NCBI GenBank assembly: GCA_937927335.1
Contig: CALBDU010000004.1
Coordinates: forward strand, 1 to 64,000
DNA from: an uncultured Clostridium sp.
GTDB taxonomy: Bacteria > Bacillota > Clostridia > Clostridiales > Clostridiaceae
Reading direction: 5' to 3'
DNA length: 64,000 bases
Below the pieces are notes generated by a model. The model was given only the letters and a program-made list of their open reading frames with translations, made no database searches and was not told the DNA's origin. The position numbers and the translations under genes were made by a program. Each line of letters begins with the position of its first letter. The stretch's first letter is position 1. Shown piece by piece: positions 42,425 through 49,724 of the stretch.

Positions 42425-42922
42425 ATGTGTATGGATGAAAAAAATAAAAAAGTATTGGAAAACTATGTGGAGAAAAAAATGGATACTGAATTCAGTTCAG
42501 AATTAAGCAATCTTAAGGATCAACTTGACGCCATGGGGAATTCATTGAATCAAATAAAATCAAATTCAATGGTTAATACAAATCAAGGACAGGGTATGCA
42601 GATGCAGTCTCCCCAAAGCCAGCAGACTGCTACACAACTTTTACAGCAGATACAGAACTTCAGAAAGGATGCACAAAATCAACAGCAGCAATCCCAGCAG
42701 CAGCTTCAGCAATCTATACAACAGGCTATGAATTCTTTAGGTCAGGCACAACAGCAAATAGTATCCCATCAGGTACTTTCTCAGATGAATCAGATAATAG
42801 ATCAGGCGCAGCAGCAGCTGAAACAGATGGGCCAGCAGGGTCAGCAGCAGCAAAATCAGGGTGGCGCCAATATGCAGAATATGAATACTGCAGCTCACCA
42901 GCATGGAAATATGATTCAATAG
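42425..42922 (+). CDS. Gln-rich low-complexity protein
   Basis: A 165-residue protein. Its N-terminal 45 residues are charged and coiled-coil-like (KKVLENYVEKKMDTEFSSEL, LKDQLDAMGNSLNQI); the rest is dominated by Gln, about 47 of 165 overall, in runs such as NQQQQSQQQLQQ and GQQGQQQQNQ. It ends in AAHQHGNMIQ. The encoding DNA is rich in CAG/CAA repeats. No signal peptide, membrane segment or catalytic motif. Gln-rich small proteins are known among spore coat and coat-associated proteins; that role is inference. AGGAGAG allows either of two ATGs (42425 or 42431). Confidence 0.75.
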   Translation: MCMDEKNKKVLENYVEKKMDTEFSSELSNLKDQLDAMGNSLNQIKSNSMVNTNQGQGMQMQSPQSQQTATQLLQQIQNFRKDAQNQQQQSQQQLQQSIQQAMNSLGQAQQQIVSHQVLSQMNQIIDQAQQQLKQMGQQGQQQQNQGGANMQNMNTAAHQHGNMIQ

Positions 42923-42949
42923 ATATAATTCATTAAGCCCATATTTTTG

Positions 42950-42977
42950 AGGAGTAGGAATCTACTCCTTTTAATAT
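42950..42977 (+). terminator. Terminator of the Gln-rich gene
   Basis: AGGAGTAG and CTACTCCT form a perfect 8-bp stem with a 4-nt loop and a TTTTAAT tail. Confidence 0.8.
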
Positions 42978-43087
42978 TATAAGTATTTTTAAGCAGGCTT
43001 TATGCATATAATTTTTTATTACAATACCTTGCAATACGATGTACATAGTAATACAATAATAGTAAGTAATTGAAAAGGAATGATTAT

Positions 43088-43444
43088 ATGGATAAGGAAT
43101 TGATGAAAGGCAGCATAGATATACTGCTTCTTTCACAGGTAGCAAAGAGAGATATGTATGGCTTTGAAATTGTAAGGAATCTTCAGCATAAGAGCAGCAA
43201 TTTGTATAAAATGAGTGAAGGTACTTTGTATCCTGCCCTTCAAAGGCTTGAACAAAAAAAGTATTTGAGTTCCTACTGGGGAGGCTCTGAAGGTGGAGGC
43301 AGAAGAAAATATTACAGTATAACAGAACTTGGGAGAACCGAGCTTGTGAAAAAAATTGAGGATTGGAATCTTATAAACAGGTTGATAAATACATGCAGGC
43401 AGGAGGTGTTTCCATGGATAAATTCAGAGATTACATCAGTGTAG
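43088..43444 (+). CDS. PadR family transcriptional regulator
   Basis: A 118-residue winged-helix repressor. The family pattern is clear: GSIDILLLSQVAKRDMYGFEIVRNL, then SEGTLYPALQRLEQKKYLSSYW and RRKYYSITELGR (wing). It lacks a long C-terminal effector domain, so it belongs to the small PadR subgroup. It overlaps the next gene by 31 bp; such PadR genes commonly sit before HAAS-domain membrane proteins and regulate their own operon. ATG 43088 follows AAAAGGAATG. Confidence 0.92.
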   Translation: MDKELMKGSIDILLLSQVAKRDMYGFEIVRNLQHKSSNLYKMSEGTLYPALQRLEQKKYLSSYWGGSEGGGRRKYYSITELGRTELVKKIEDWNLINRLINTCRQEVFPWINSEITSV

Positions 43445-44250
43445 TTTTAAAAGATGTAAATATGAACAAGACACGAAGGAGTGAATTGGAAGAAGAGCTT
43501 TATGATCACCTGAATATGCTTAAAAAACAGTTTGCTGATGCCGGGTATACTGCTGGTGAGTCGGAAGACAAAGCCCTGGAGTCCTTTGGAGATATTGAAG
43601 CAATAAATAAGGAGTTTAAAAAGGTTAATTCTCCATATTTCAGACTGAAGGATGCACTGACTTGTAATAACATATTGAAGGAATCCTTGAGGTGGGCCGG
43701 AACGGTGGCTGGAGCCTTGATTATATCAATCTCTGTGAGAACCTATGTATTTGCATCAGCGGAGGTAAGGCAGTGCTCAATGCAGAACACTCTTTATGAA
43801 GGTCAGAGGCTGGTTGAAAGCAAGATCAAATATTGCTATTCACAGCCCCAAAGGGGAGATATAGTAATAATAAACCGTAAAATGGAAAATCACAGTCAAA
43901 ATAAGCTGGTGCTTCAGGCAAAAGAGCTTATTGAAGGCTTTTATAATGATGAAAGCCACAGGCTTGTTAAAAGAGTAATAGGAATACCCGGGGACACTGT
44001 AGACATAAGGGAAGGCAGTGTGTATATTAACGGCAAGCTTTATAAGGAATCTTATGTAAAAGGACAGACCTATCCTAACAGCATGGCTTTTCCAATATTA
44101 ATACCTGAGGGAGAATACTTTGTACTTGGGGACAATAGGGAAAACAGCATGGATAGCAGGGATATAGGCCTTATACCTGGTTATGAGATTGAAGGCAAGG
44201 CAGTGTTCAGACTGTGGCCACTGGATAAGGCGGGGAATATAGATAAATAA
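43414..44250 (+). CDS. HAAS-domain/signal peptidase I fusion protein
   Basis: A 278-residue protein. The N-terminal 75 residues form a HAAS/DUF1700-like helical domain (MDKFRDYISVVLKDVNMNKT, ELEEELYDHLNMLKKQF, ALESFGDIEAINKEF), as in PadR partner proteins. After one transmembrane segment (about 105-122) comes a signal peptidase I domain: the nucleophile Ser in QCSMQNTLYEGQ, the Lys in RLVKRVIGIPGDTVDI and the GDNRENSMDSRDIG box. The usual SMxPT reads SMQNT. It overlaps padR by 31 bp with its own GGAGG. The join suggests a regulated, dedicated signal peptidase rather than the housekeeping one. Confidence 0.85.
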   Translation: MDKFRDYISVVLKDVNMNKTRRSELEEELYDHLNMLKKQFADAGYTAGESEDKALESFGDIEAINKEFKKVNSPYFRLKDALTCNNILKESLRWAGTVAGALIISISVRTYVFASAEVRQCSMQNTLYEGQRLVESKIKYCYSQPQRGDIVIINRKMENHSQNKLVLQAKELIEGFYNDESHRLVKRVIGIPGDTVDIREGSVYINGKLYKESYVKGQTYPNSMAFPILIPEGEYFVLGDNRENSMDSRDIGLIPGYEIEGKAVFRLWPLDKAGNIDK

Positions 44251-44252
44251 TA

Positions 44253-44337
44253 AAAAGACTGAATTTTGAGATGATCCCGCAAAGCTAGACCTGAAAATCT
44301 AACTTTGGGGGTCACTTCATTTCCAGCCTTTTTATGC
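44253..44337. terminator. Nested long inverted repeat between convergent genes
   Basis: An outer pairing (ATAAAAAG with CTTTTTAT, plus CTG/CAG) encloses an inner imperfect hairpin (GATCCC-CAAAG-TAGA with TCTA-CTTTG-GGGTC, 44272-44312). T runs follow on each strand, so it can serve as a two-way terminator, but it is larger than usual. Confidence 0.6.
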
Positions 44338-45030
44338 TTTAAGAAGGCTTCCCCGGTCTATAAGCTTGCCATGCCTTAGATAGACGGGTTCCAGGTCATA
44401 TTTCTTTAAAAAATCCAGTACAGCTTTTCCATAGGAATAGAAGTTTAAATCTCCAAAGAATGCCATATGCTTGTCATCAATGGCACCACAGCAGCCTCCT
44501 ATGAAGCCATAATCAAGTCCGGGCAGTAATATGTCACCTGGCGGCAGCAGAAGCACATCCACATCTCTTTCCATAAGGGCAGTATAAATTGATTTGTCGC
44601 TGGTTATTATAGCATTTCCGTTAATTACCGCAGCTGAACATTTCGTATACCCCTGCTTCACATCTATTATTTTCTTGTTTTCAATGATTTTTAGAAGGTT
44701 TTCATCAGTATATTTAAGGCTGTGCAAGAAATAATCAGGAAGGTTTAACCCGTTTAAAATTATATTCTGGGGGTATTTTAAACCAAGGCTTTTACTGGAA
44801 AGCACCACATTATAGCCCAGAAGCCTAAGATATTCCGTAAAGCTCTGATCCATATCCCTGTGCACCATTATATTTTTGTGATCCAATATATGCAAAAGTA
44901 TATCTGGATGTCCGTTTATCCCGTCATAAACCAGTTCACAGCGGGGACATTTTATTACATTGATGTTTAATTTTTTTAAATTAAAGAGTTCCTCATTTGA
45001 AATCCTGTAATCCACAAAAATATTATCCAT
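44332..45030 (-). CDS. GME-fold-like protein of unknown function (DUF6873-type)
   Basis: A 232-residue protein whose central and C-terminal repeats (YTKCSAAVINGNAIITSDKS, then GFIGGCCGAIDDKHMAFFGD) recall guanidine-modifying-enzyme folds, as in a conserved clostridial family. Typical catalytic Cys/His residues of deiminases cannot be assigned with certainty; Cys is present in CSAAV and GGCCG. No signal peptide. It is a single gene, convergent with the signal peptidase fusion. The family name is from memory and should be treated as tentative. Confidence 0.55.
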   Translation of the reverse strand: MDNIFVDYRISNEELFNLKKLNINVIKCPRCELVYDGINGHPDILLHILDHKNIMVHRDMDQSFTEYLRLLGYNVVLSSKSLGLKYPQNIILNGLNLPDYFLHSLKYTDENLLKIIENKKIIDVKQGYTKCSAAVINGNAIITSDKSIYTALMERDVDVLLLPPGDILLPGLDYGFIGGCCGAIDDKHMAFFGDLNFYSYGKAVLDFLKKYDLEPVYLRHGKLIDRGSLLKA

Positions 45031-45153
45031 AAATTAATCCTCTTCGTCAGATTATATTGATGTATAGTATTTGCCATTATACATATAATAGTATCCAGCA
45101 ATATCTGTTTTGTTTATTATAGCATATTTATAAAATTTCAGGGAGTGATGTCT

Positions 45154-46065
45154 ATGCTGCTAGCTACTCTGGCCTTTGAAAAGGAGAGGGACAGTGTAAT
45201 GAGAGATATCGGCAGTCTAAGGGAATTATATAAGGACTACAACCAGGTTATTGGTTATTGTGAAACCATGGAGGGAAATACACATTTTGTTAAAATATTT
45301 TGTGATGACTCCATGGAAAGCAGGCTGGTTAAAAAGGCTGACCTGTATCTGGCAGATATACTGTATAAGGTAGCTGCAGATGAGTTCGTTAGAAATTATA
45401 TGGAACCAATCCTGAGTGAGTCCTACTTTTTTTTAAGATATGATGAATTGAAGGAGCTTGAAAATCAGTGTCTTTGCGTTTTAAAAGGCAATGAAAGGCA
45501 TATAACGGAAAATAATATATGCTGCTACAACAGAAGAAGCCATATGCTTGAGAAAATAAAAAAACTTATGAAGGAAAACAGGGAGGTTAATATAGATGGC
45601 TTTATAACCTTCAGAATGAAAGAGTTGAATAATGATTTCACATATATTCTAAATAGAATTGTGGAAGGTTATATAGTGGAGAGGGAGTATGATGAATTTA
45701 TAAGTCTTCTCAGATACTTCGTGGAGCTTCAGGAACCTAAAATAGAAGAAGTCAATATCATAATAGATGAAATGGGCGAATACTACTACAGGGATAATAA
45801 AAACAAAGATATAAAAGCCTATCTCACCGGTGAACTTTTTGATTTTAAGCAAGGTGTTGCAGATGATGATGATATGCTGATTGGAGCTCTCATCTCAAAC
45901 CCGCCTCAAAAAATAATTATTCATTGTGTGGAGAATGCTATTAATGAGGAAATAATTGATACCATAATAAAAGTATTTTCAGACAGAGTCGAACTTTGCA
46001 GCAGCTGCAGAATGTGCAAAAGGAAGAAAAGCAGAACAAAAACAGCAAATCCCAAAAGGAAGTAA
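45154..46065 (+). CDS. Sporulation protein YtxC-like
   Basis: A 303-residue protein of the YtxC group, which precedes thrS in Bacillus as it does here. Recognisable sections are the central RYDELKELENQC and ITFRMKELNNDFTYILNRIVEGYIVEREYDEFISLLRYFVE (about 155-195 of the product, a long helical stretch), and a C-terminal Cys-rich, basic tail with CSSCRMCKRKKSR. The role in sporulation is not biochemically known. An AGGGAG 8 nt upstream favours ATG 45154 over the earlier ATG and GTG. Confidence 0.83.
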   Translation: MLLATLAFEKERDSVMRDIGSLRELYKDYNQVIGYCETMEGNTHFVKIFCDDSMESRLVKKADLYLADILYKVAADEFVRNYMEPILSESYFFLRYDELKELENQCLCVLKGNERHITENNICCYNRRSHMLEKIKKLMKENREVNIDGFITFRMKELNNDFTYILNRIVEGYIVEREYDEFISLLRYFVELQEPKIEEVNIIIDEMGEYYYRDNKNKDIKAYLTGELFDFKQGVADDDDMLIGALISNPPQKIIIHCVENAINEEIIDTIIKVFSDRVELCSSCRMCKRKKSRTKTANPKRK

Positions 46066-46081
46066 TAATTCCACAATTTCA

Positions 46082-46110
46082 TTGACAATGTGAAATTAAG
46101 CAATTATAAT
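46082..46110 (+). promoter_or_regulatory. Sigma-A promoter of thrS
   Basis: TTGACA at 46082-46087, 17 bp, TATAAT at 46105-46110: full consensus. Confidence 0.9.
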
Positions 46111-46124
46111 GTAATAAACGAATA

Positions 46125-46360
46125 TTAATAACTGTGATAAGGAAGAGTAAGTAAACAACTGCTTTAAGAGAGGGTAACCCAGGGCTGTGAGGTTTCCTAG
46201 GCAAGAATTTATTGAAAACCACCTTGGAGTTATATACTGAATTCAGTAAGTTTTATCGTGTCCCAGCGTTAATGGGCTAAAGATAGCAGTTTATCTGCTA
46301 ATTTGGGTGGAACCGCGTTTTATCTCGCCCCAACATTTGGGGTGAGATTTATTTTTTTTG
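46125..46360 (+). promoter_or_regulatory. T-box leader of thrS (specifier ACC, Thr)
   Basis: It contains the T-box GGGTGGAACCGCG at 46305-46317 and an 11-bp terminator stem (46323-46333 with 46337-46347) followed by a T run. The specifier, by alignment with the other leaders here, is ACC at 46218-46220 in the context tgaaaACCacc-ttggag. Uncharged tRNA-Thr should allow read-through into thrS. Confidence 0.93.
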
Positions 46361-46381
46361 AAATAAAGAGGAGGGAAAACA

Positions 46382-48292
46382 ATGGTAAAAGTAATTTTAA
46401 AAGATGGCAAGGAATTAGAGGTTAAAGAGGGTACCAAAATACTTGACATAGCAGCACAATTAAGCTCGGGCCTTGCAAAAAAAGCCCTGGGAGCTAAAGT
46501 GAATGGCGAAAAGGCAGACCTCATGTCAGAAATAAACCAGGATTGCAGCCTTGAAATTTTGACCTTTGAAGATGCAGATGGAAAATGGACTTTAAGACAT
46601 ACTGCTTCCCATATACTGGCTCAGGCTGTAAAAAATCTGTACCCTGAGGCAAAGCTTGCCATAGGGCCAGCTATTGAAACAGGCTTCTATTATGATTTTG
46701 ATTCCGAAGTTACATTTACTCCGGAAATAATGGCAAAAATAGAAACTGAAATGGAGAAAATTGTAAAGGAAGACCTGCCTTTAGAAAGATTTGAGCTTCC
46801 AAGAAATGAAGCTATAGCCATGATGAAGGATAAGGGTGAATCCTACAAGGTTGAATTGATAGAGGATCTTCCTGAGGATGCAGTAATTTCCTTCTACAAG
46901 CAGGGAGATTTTGTAGACCTCTGTGCAGGACCACACGTACCATCCACAGGAAAGGTTAAGGCTGTTAAGCTGCTGTCATTAGCAGGAGCATACTGGAGAG
47001 GCGACGAAAAGAACAAGATGCTTCAGAGAATATACGGTACAGCATTTACTAAAAAGAGTGAGCTGGATGAGTACCTGAATTTGCTGGAAGAAGCTAAAAG
47101 AAGAGACCATAGAAAGCTTGGAAAAGAACTTGACCTGTTCAGCATGCATGAAGAAGGACCGGGCTTCCCATTCTTCCATCCAAAAGGAATGGTGCTTAGG
47201 AATATACTTGAAAACTTCTGGAAGCAGAAACACACTGAAGCAGATTACGATGAAGTAAGAACTCCTATAATTCTTAACAGGGAATTATGGATGCAGTCAG
47301 GACACTGGGATCATTACAAGGACAATATGTATTTCACAAAAATTGATGATGAAGATTATGCAATAAAACCAATGAACTGTCCGGGATCAATTTTAATATA
47401 CAAAAATGCTATGCATTCCTACAAGGAGCTTCCTTTAAGATATGCAGAGCTTGGACTTGTACACAGACATGAATTGTCCGGAGCCCTTCACGGCCTTATG
47501 AGAGTAAGAAACTTTACTCAGGATGATGCTCATATGTTCCTTGCAAAGGACAAAATAAGAGATGAGCTTGTTAATGTAATTAAGCTTATAGACAGCATAT
47601 ATCAGGTATTCCAGTTTGAATATTTTGTTGAGCTTTCCACAAGACCTGAAGATTCCATGGGAACTGCAGAGCAGTGGGAAGATGCTACTAACGGCTTAAT
47701 AGATGCACTGGATTCATTAGGAATGAAGTACAGGGTAAATGAAGGAGACGGAGCTTTCTATGGTCCTAAAATAGACTTCCATTTAAGAGACTGTCTCGGA
47801 AGAACATGGCAGTGCGGAACTATACAGCTTGATTTCCAGATGCCTGAAAGATTTGATCTCACTTATGTAGGAGCAGATGGAGAAAAACACAGGCCAGTTA
47901 TGGTTCACAGAACAGTATTTGGCAGTGTTGAAAGATTCATCGGCATATTGATAGAACATTATGCAGGTGCATTCCCAACCTGGCTTGCTCCTGTACAGGT
48001 TAAAATAATGAATATAACAGACAGCCAGAGCGAATATGTAAATGAAATTTACAAAAAGCTTAAGGCTCAGGGCATAAGGGTTGAGAAGGATCTTAGAAAT
48101 GAAAAGATAGGCTATAAGATAAGGGAAGCACAGCTTCAGAAAATTCCTTACATGCTGGTACTGGGTGACAAGGAAATGAATGAAGGTGTGGTGACTGTAA
48201 GAAGCAGAAAAGATGGCGATATGGGAACTATGGACCTTGACCAATTCATTGCTAAGGTTAAGGAAGAAAATGATAAAAAGATAAATAACTAA
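46382..48292 (+). CDS. Threonyl-tRNA synthetase
   Basis: A 636-residue class II synthetase. The TGS domain fills about 1-61, the editing domain has the HTASHILAQAVKNLYP motif (metal His), and the catalytic core contains the zinc Cys in KPMNCPGS, motif 2 around RYAELGLVHRHELSG and motif 3 in AFPTWLAPVQ region. The anticodon-binding domain is C-terminal. GAGGAGGG precedes the ATG. It is a single-gene operon under T-box control. Confidence 0.97.
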   Translation: MVKVILKDGKELEVKEGTKILDIAAQLSSGLAKKALGAKVNGEKADLMSEINQDCSLEILTFEDADGKWTLRHTASHILAQAVKNLYPEAKLAIGPAIETGFYYDFDSEVTFTPEIMAKIETEMEKIVKEDLPLERFELPRNEAIAMMKDKGESYKVELIEDLPEDAVISFYKQGDFVDLCAGPHVPSTGKVKAVKLLSLAGAYWRGDEKNKMLQRIYGTAFTKKSELDEYLNLLEEAKRRDHRKLGKELDLFSMHEEGPGFPFFHPKGMVLRNILENFWKQKHTEADYDEVRTPIILNRELWMQSGHWDHYKDNMYFTKIDDEDYAIKPMNCPGSILIYKNAMHSYKELPLRYAELGLVHRHELSGALHGLMRVRNFTQDDAHMFLAKDKIRDELVNVIKLIDSIYQVFQFEYFVELSTRPEDSMGTAEQWEDATNGLIDALDSLGMKYRVNEGDGAFYGPKIDFHLRDCLGRTWQCGTIQLDFQMPERFDLTYVGADGEKHRPVMVHRTVFGSVERFIGILIEHYAGAFPTWLAPVQVKIMNITDSQSEYVNEIYKKLKAQGIRVEKDLRNEKIGYKIREAQLQKIPYMLVLGDKEMNEGVVTVRSRKDGDMGTMDLDQFIAKVKEENDKKINN

Positions 48293-48299
48293 ATTGTTA

Positions 48300-48328
48300 T
48301 TGACAAAACAATAAAATAATAGTAAAAT
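48300..48328 (+). promoter_or_regulatory. Promoter of the infC-rpmI-rplT operon
   Basis: TTGACA at 48300-48305, 17 bp, TAAAAT at 48323-48328, immediately after the thrS stop codon. Confidence 0.8.
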
Positions 48329-48334
48329 AATCTC

Positions 48335-48450
48335 TGTTAAGTAGAAACGTGCCGTTTCTCACCGTACAGCAATGCTAGTATGGTTATTTACAAAGTACAT
48401 TTTATTGTGTTTGTATTGAGACGGCTGTTGCCGTCTCTTTTTATTTTAAA
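48335..48450 (+). promoter_or_regulatory. infC leader with terminator-attenuator (L20-type leader)
   Basis: The transcript leader ends in an intrinsic terminator, GAGACGGC 48418-48425 with GCCGTCTC 48430-48437 and a T tract, about 30 bp before the ribosome-binding site. Upstream lies a GAAACG-TGCC-GTTTC hairpin at about 48344-48357. In Firmicutes this leader is the site where ribosomal protein L20 represses its own operon by premature termination; the sequence here fits that arrangement, but an L20 binding site was not modelled. Confidence 0.75.
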
Positions 48451-48479
48451 TTGTTAAATTCACCTGGGAGGTGTTACTT

Positions 48480-48992
48480 ATTAATAAAGATTTTCTTTTA
48501 AATGAAGAAATAAGGGAAAAAGAAATCAGAGTGGTTTCAGACCAAGGAGAGCAGCTTGGTATTTTGTCAACTAAGGATGCGCTTAAAATTGCTGAAGAAA
48601 AAGAATTGGATTTGGTTATGATATCACCTAATGCAAAGCCACCGGTATGCAGAATCATGGACTACGGTAAGTATGTCTATGAACAGCAGAAGAAGGATAA
48701 GGAAGCAAAGAAAAAGCAGAAGGTAATCAACATAAAAGAAGTCAGATTAAGCCCAAATATTGAAGAACACGACATTGAAATAAAGGCTGCCAATGCAAGG
48801 AAGTTTTTACTTGCAGAGGATAAGGTAAAGGTTACAGTGAGGTTCAGAGGTAGAGAGGCAGATTACTCCCATACGGGAGAGAAGATACTCAAAATATTCC
48901 TTTCATTAGTGGAGGATGTTTGTGTAGTTGAAAAGACACCTAAATTAGAAGGCAGAAACATGATAATGATTCTAGGCCCCAAGAAGGCGTAA
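48480..48992 (+). CDS. Translation initiation factor IF-3 (AUU start)
   Basis: A 171-residue factor that keeps ribosomal subunits apart and proofreads initiation. The N-terminal domain begins NKDFLLNEEIREKEIRVV and the C-terminal domain has EHDIEIKAANARKFL and VRFRGREADYSHTG. I start at ATT 48480: GGGAGG is 8 nt upstream and the first residues then align with other IF-3 proteins. The in-frame GTG at 48471 lies inside the ribosome-binding site. An AUU start is the classic autoregulatory device of infC, because IF-3 rejects its own start codon. Confidence 0.95.
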   Translation: MNKDFLLNEEIREKEIRVVSDQGEQLGILSTKDALKIAEEKELDLVMISPNAKPPVCRIMDYGKYVYEQQKKDKEAKKKQKVINIKEVRLSPNIEEHDIEIKAANARKFLLAEDKVKVTVRFRGREADYSHTGEKILKIFLSLVEDVCVVEKTPKLEGRNMIMILGPKKA

Positions 48993-49011
48993 TTGAGAGG
49001 AGGAACTTTAA

Positions 49012-49209
49012 ATGCCAAAAATGAAAACCAGCAGAGCAGCTGCTAAAAGATTTAAATTAACAGGAACAGGAAAACTTAAGAGAGCTAAAGCTTTTAAAAG
49101 CCATATATTGACTAAGAAAAGCACTAAAACTAAGAGAAATCTTAGAAAGACAGCTTACGTTTCCACATCACAAGAAAAAGTAATGAAGAAAATATTACCT
49201 TACTTATAA
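49012..49209 (+). CDS. 50S ribosomal protein L35
   Basis: A 65-residue basic protein (PKMKTSRAAAKRFKLTGTGK, then KRNLRKTAYVS) of exactly the expected length. It lies between infC and rplT with GAGAGGAGG upstream. Confidence 0.97.
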   Translation: MPKMKTSRAAAKRFKLTGTGKLKRAKAFKSHILTKKSTKTKRNLRKTAYVSTSQEKVMKKILPYL

Positions 49210-49238
49210 TTTGTAGGGTACACGAGGAGGTTTATTAA

Positions 49239-49598
49239 ATGGCAAGAGTTAAAAGAGCTATGAATGCTCGTAAATATCATAAAAAAGTATTAAAGCTTGC
49301 AAAGGGCTATTACGGCGGAAAAAGCAAGCTGTTCAAAACTGCAAATGAATCAGTTATCAGAGCACTTAGAAATGCTTATGTTGGAAGAAAGTTAAAAAAG
49401 AGAGATTTTAGAAAGCTTTGGATAGCAAGAATAAATGCTGCAACAAGAATGAACGGCCTTTCATATTCAAAATTCATGAACGGCATAAAGATTGCAGGAA
49501 TTGATATAAACAGAAAGATGCTTTCTGAAATAGCTATCAATGATCCTAAGGCTTTTACAGAATTAGTTGAAATTGCTAAAAAACAAATAAACGCTTAA
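49239..49598 (+). CDS. 50S ribosomal protein L20
   Basis: A 119-residue basic protein that helps nucleate 50S assembly and represses this operon. Family sequences ARVKRAMNARKYHKKVLK, GYYGGKSKLFKTANES and RDFRKLWIARINAATRMNG are intact. Last gene of the infC operon. Confidence 0.97.
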   Translation: MARVKRAMNARKYHKKVLKLAKGYYGGKSKLFKTANESVIRALRNAYVGRKLKKRDFRKLWIARINAATRMNGLSYSKFMNGIKIAGIDINRKMLSEIAINDPKAFTELVEIAKKQINA

Positions 49599-49601
49599 TA
49601 T

Positions 49602-49636
49602 AAAAAATGCAGTGATTTGCTGCATTTTTATTTTTT
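49602..49636 (+). terminator. Terminator of the infC operon
   Basis: AAAATGCAG and CTGCATTTT form a 9-bp stem with a 7-nt loop, followed by TATTTTTTG. Confidence 0.88.
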
Positions 49637-49665
49637 GACTGATTAATGAATATATTGTAAACAAA

Positions 49666-49693
49666 TTGACAATTTTATTAAAAGTATTATAAT
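49666..49693 (+). promoter_or_regulatory. Promoter of ktrB-ktrA
   Basis: TTGACA at 49666-49671, 16 bp, TATAAT at 49688-49693, about 30 bp from the ktrB start. There is too little room between promoter and gene for a c-di-AMP riboswitch. Confidence 0.82.
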
Positions 49694-49724
49694 TTACTCA
49701 TGGAATATACAAGGAGATGATTAT

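Noticed and set aside
42600..42860. CRISPR-like repetition of CAG/CAA units
   Set aside because: There are no constant-length repeats with unique spacers; it is the low-complexity coding part of the Gln-rich gene.
49637..49724. c-di-AMP riboswitch before ktrB
   Set aside because: Only about 30 bp separate the promoter from the start codon, too little for that riboswitch.
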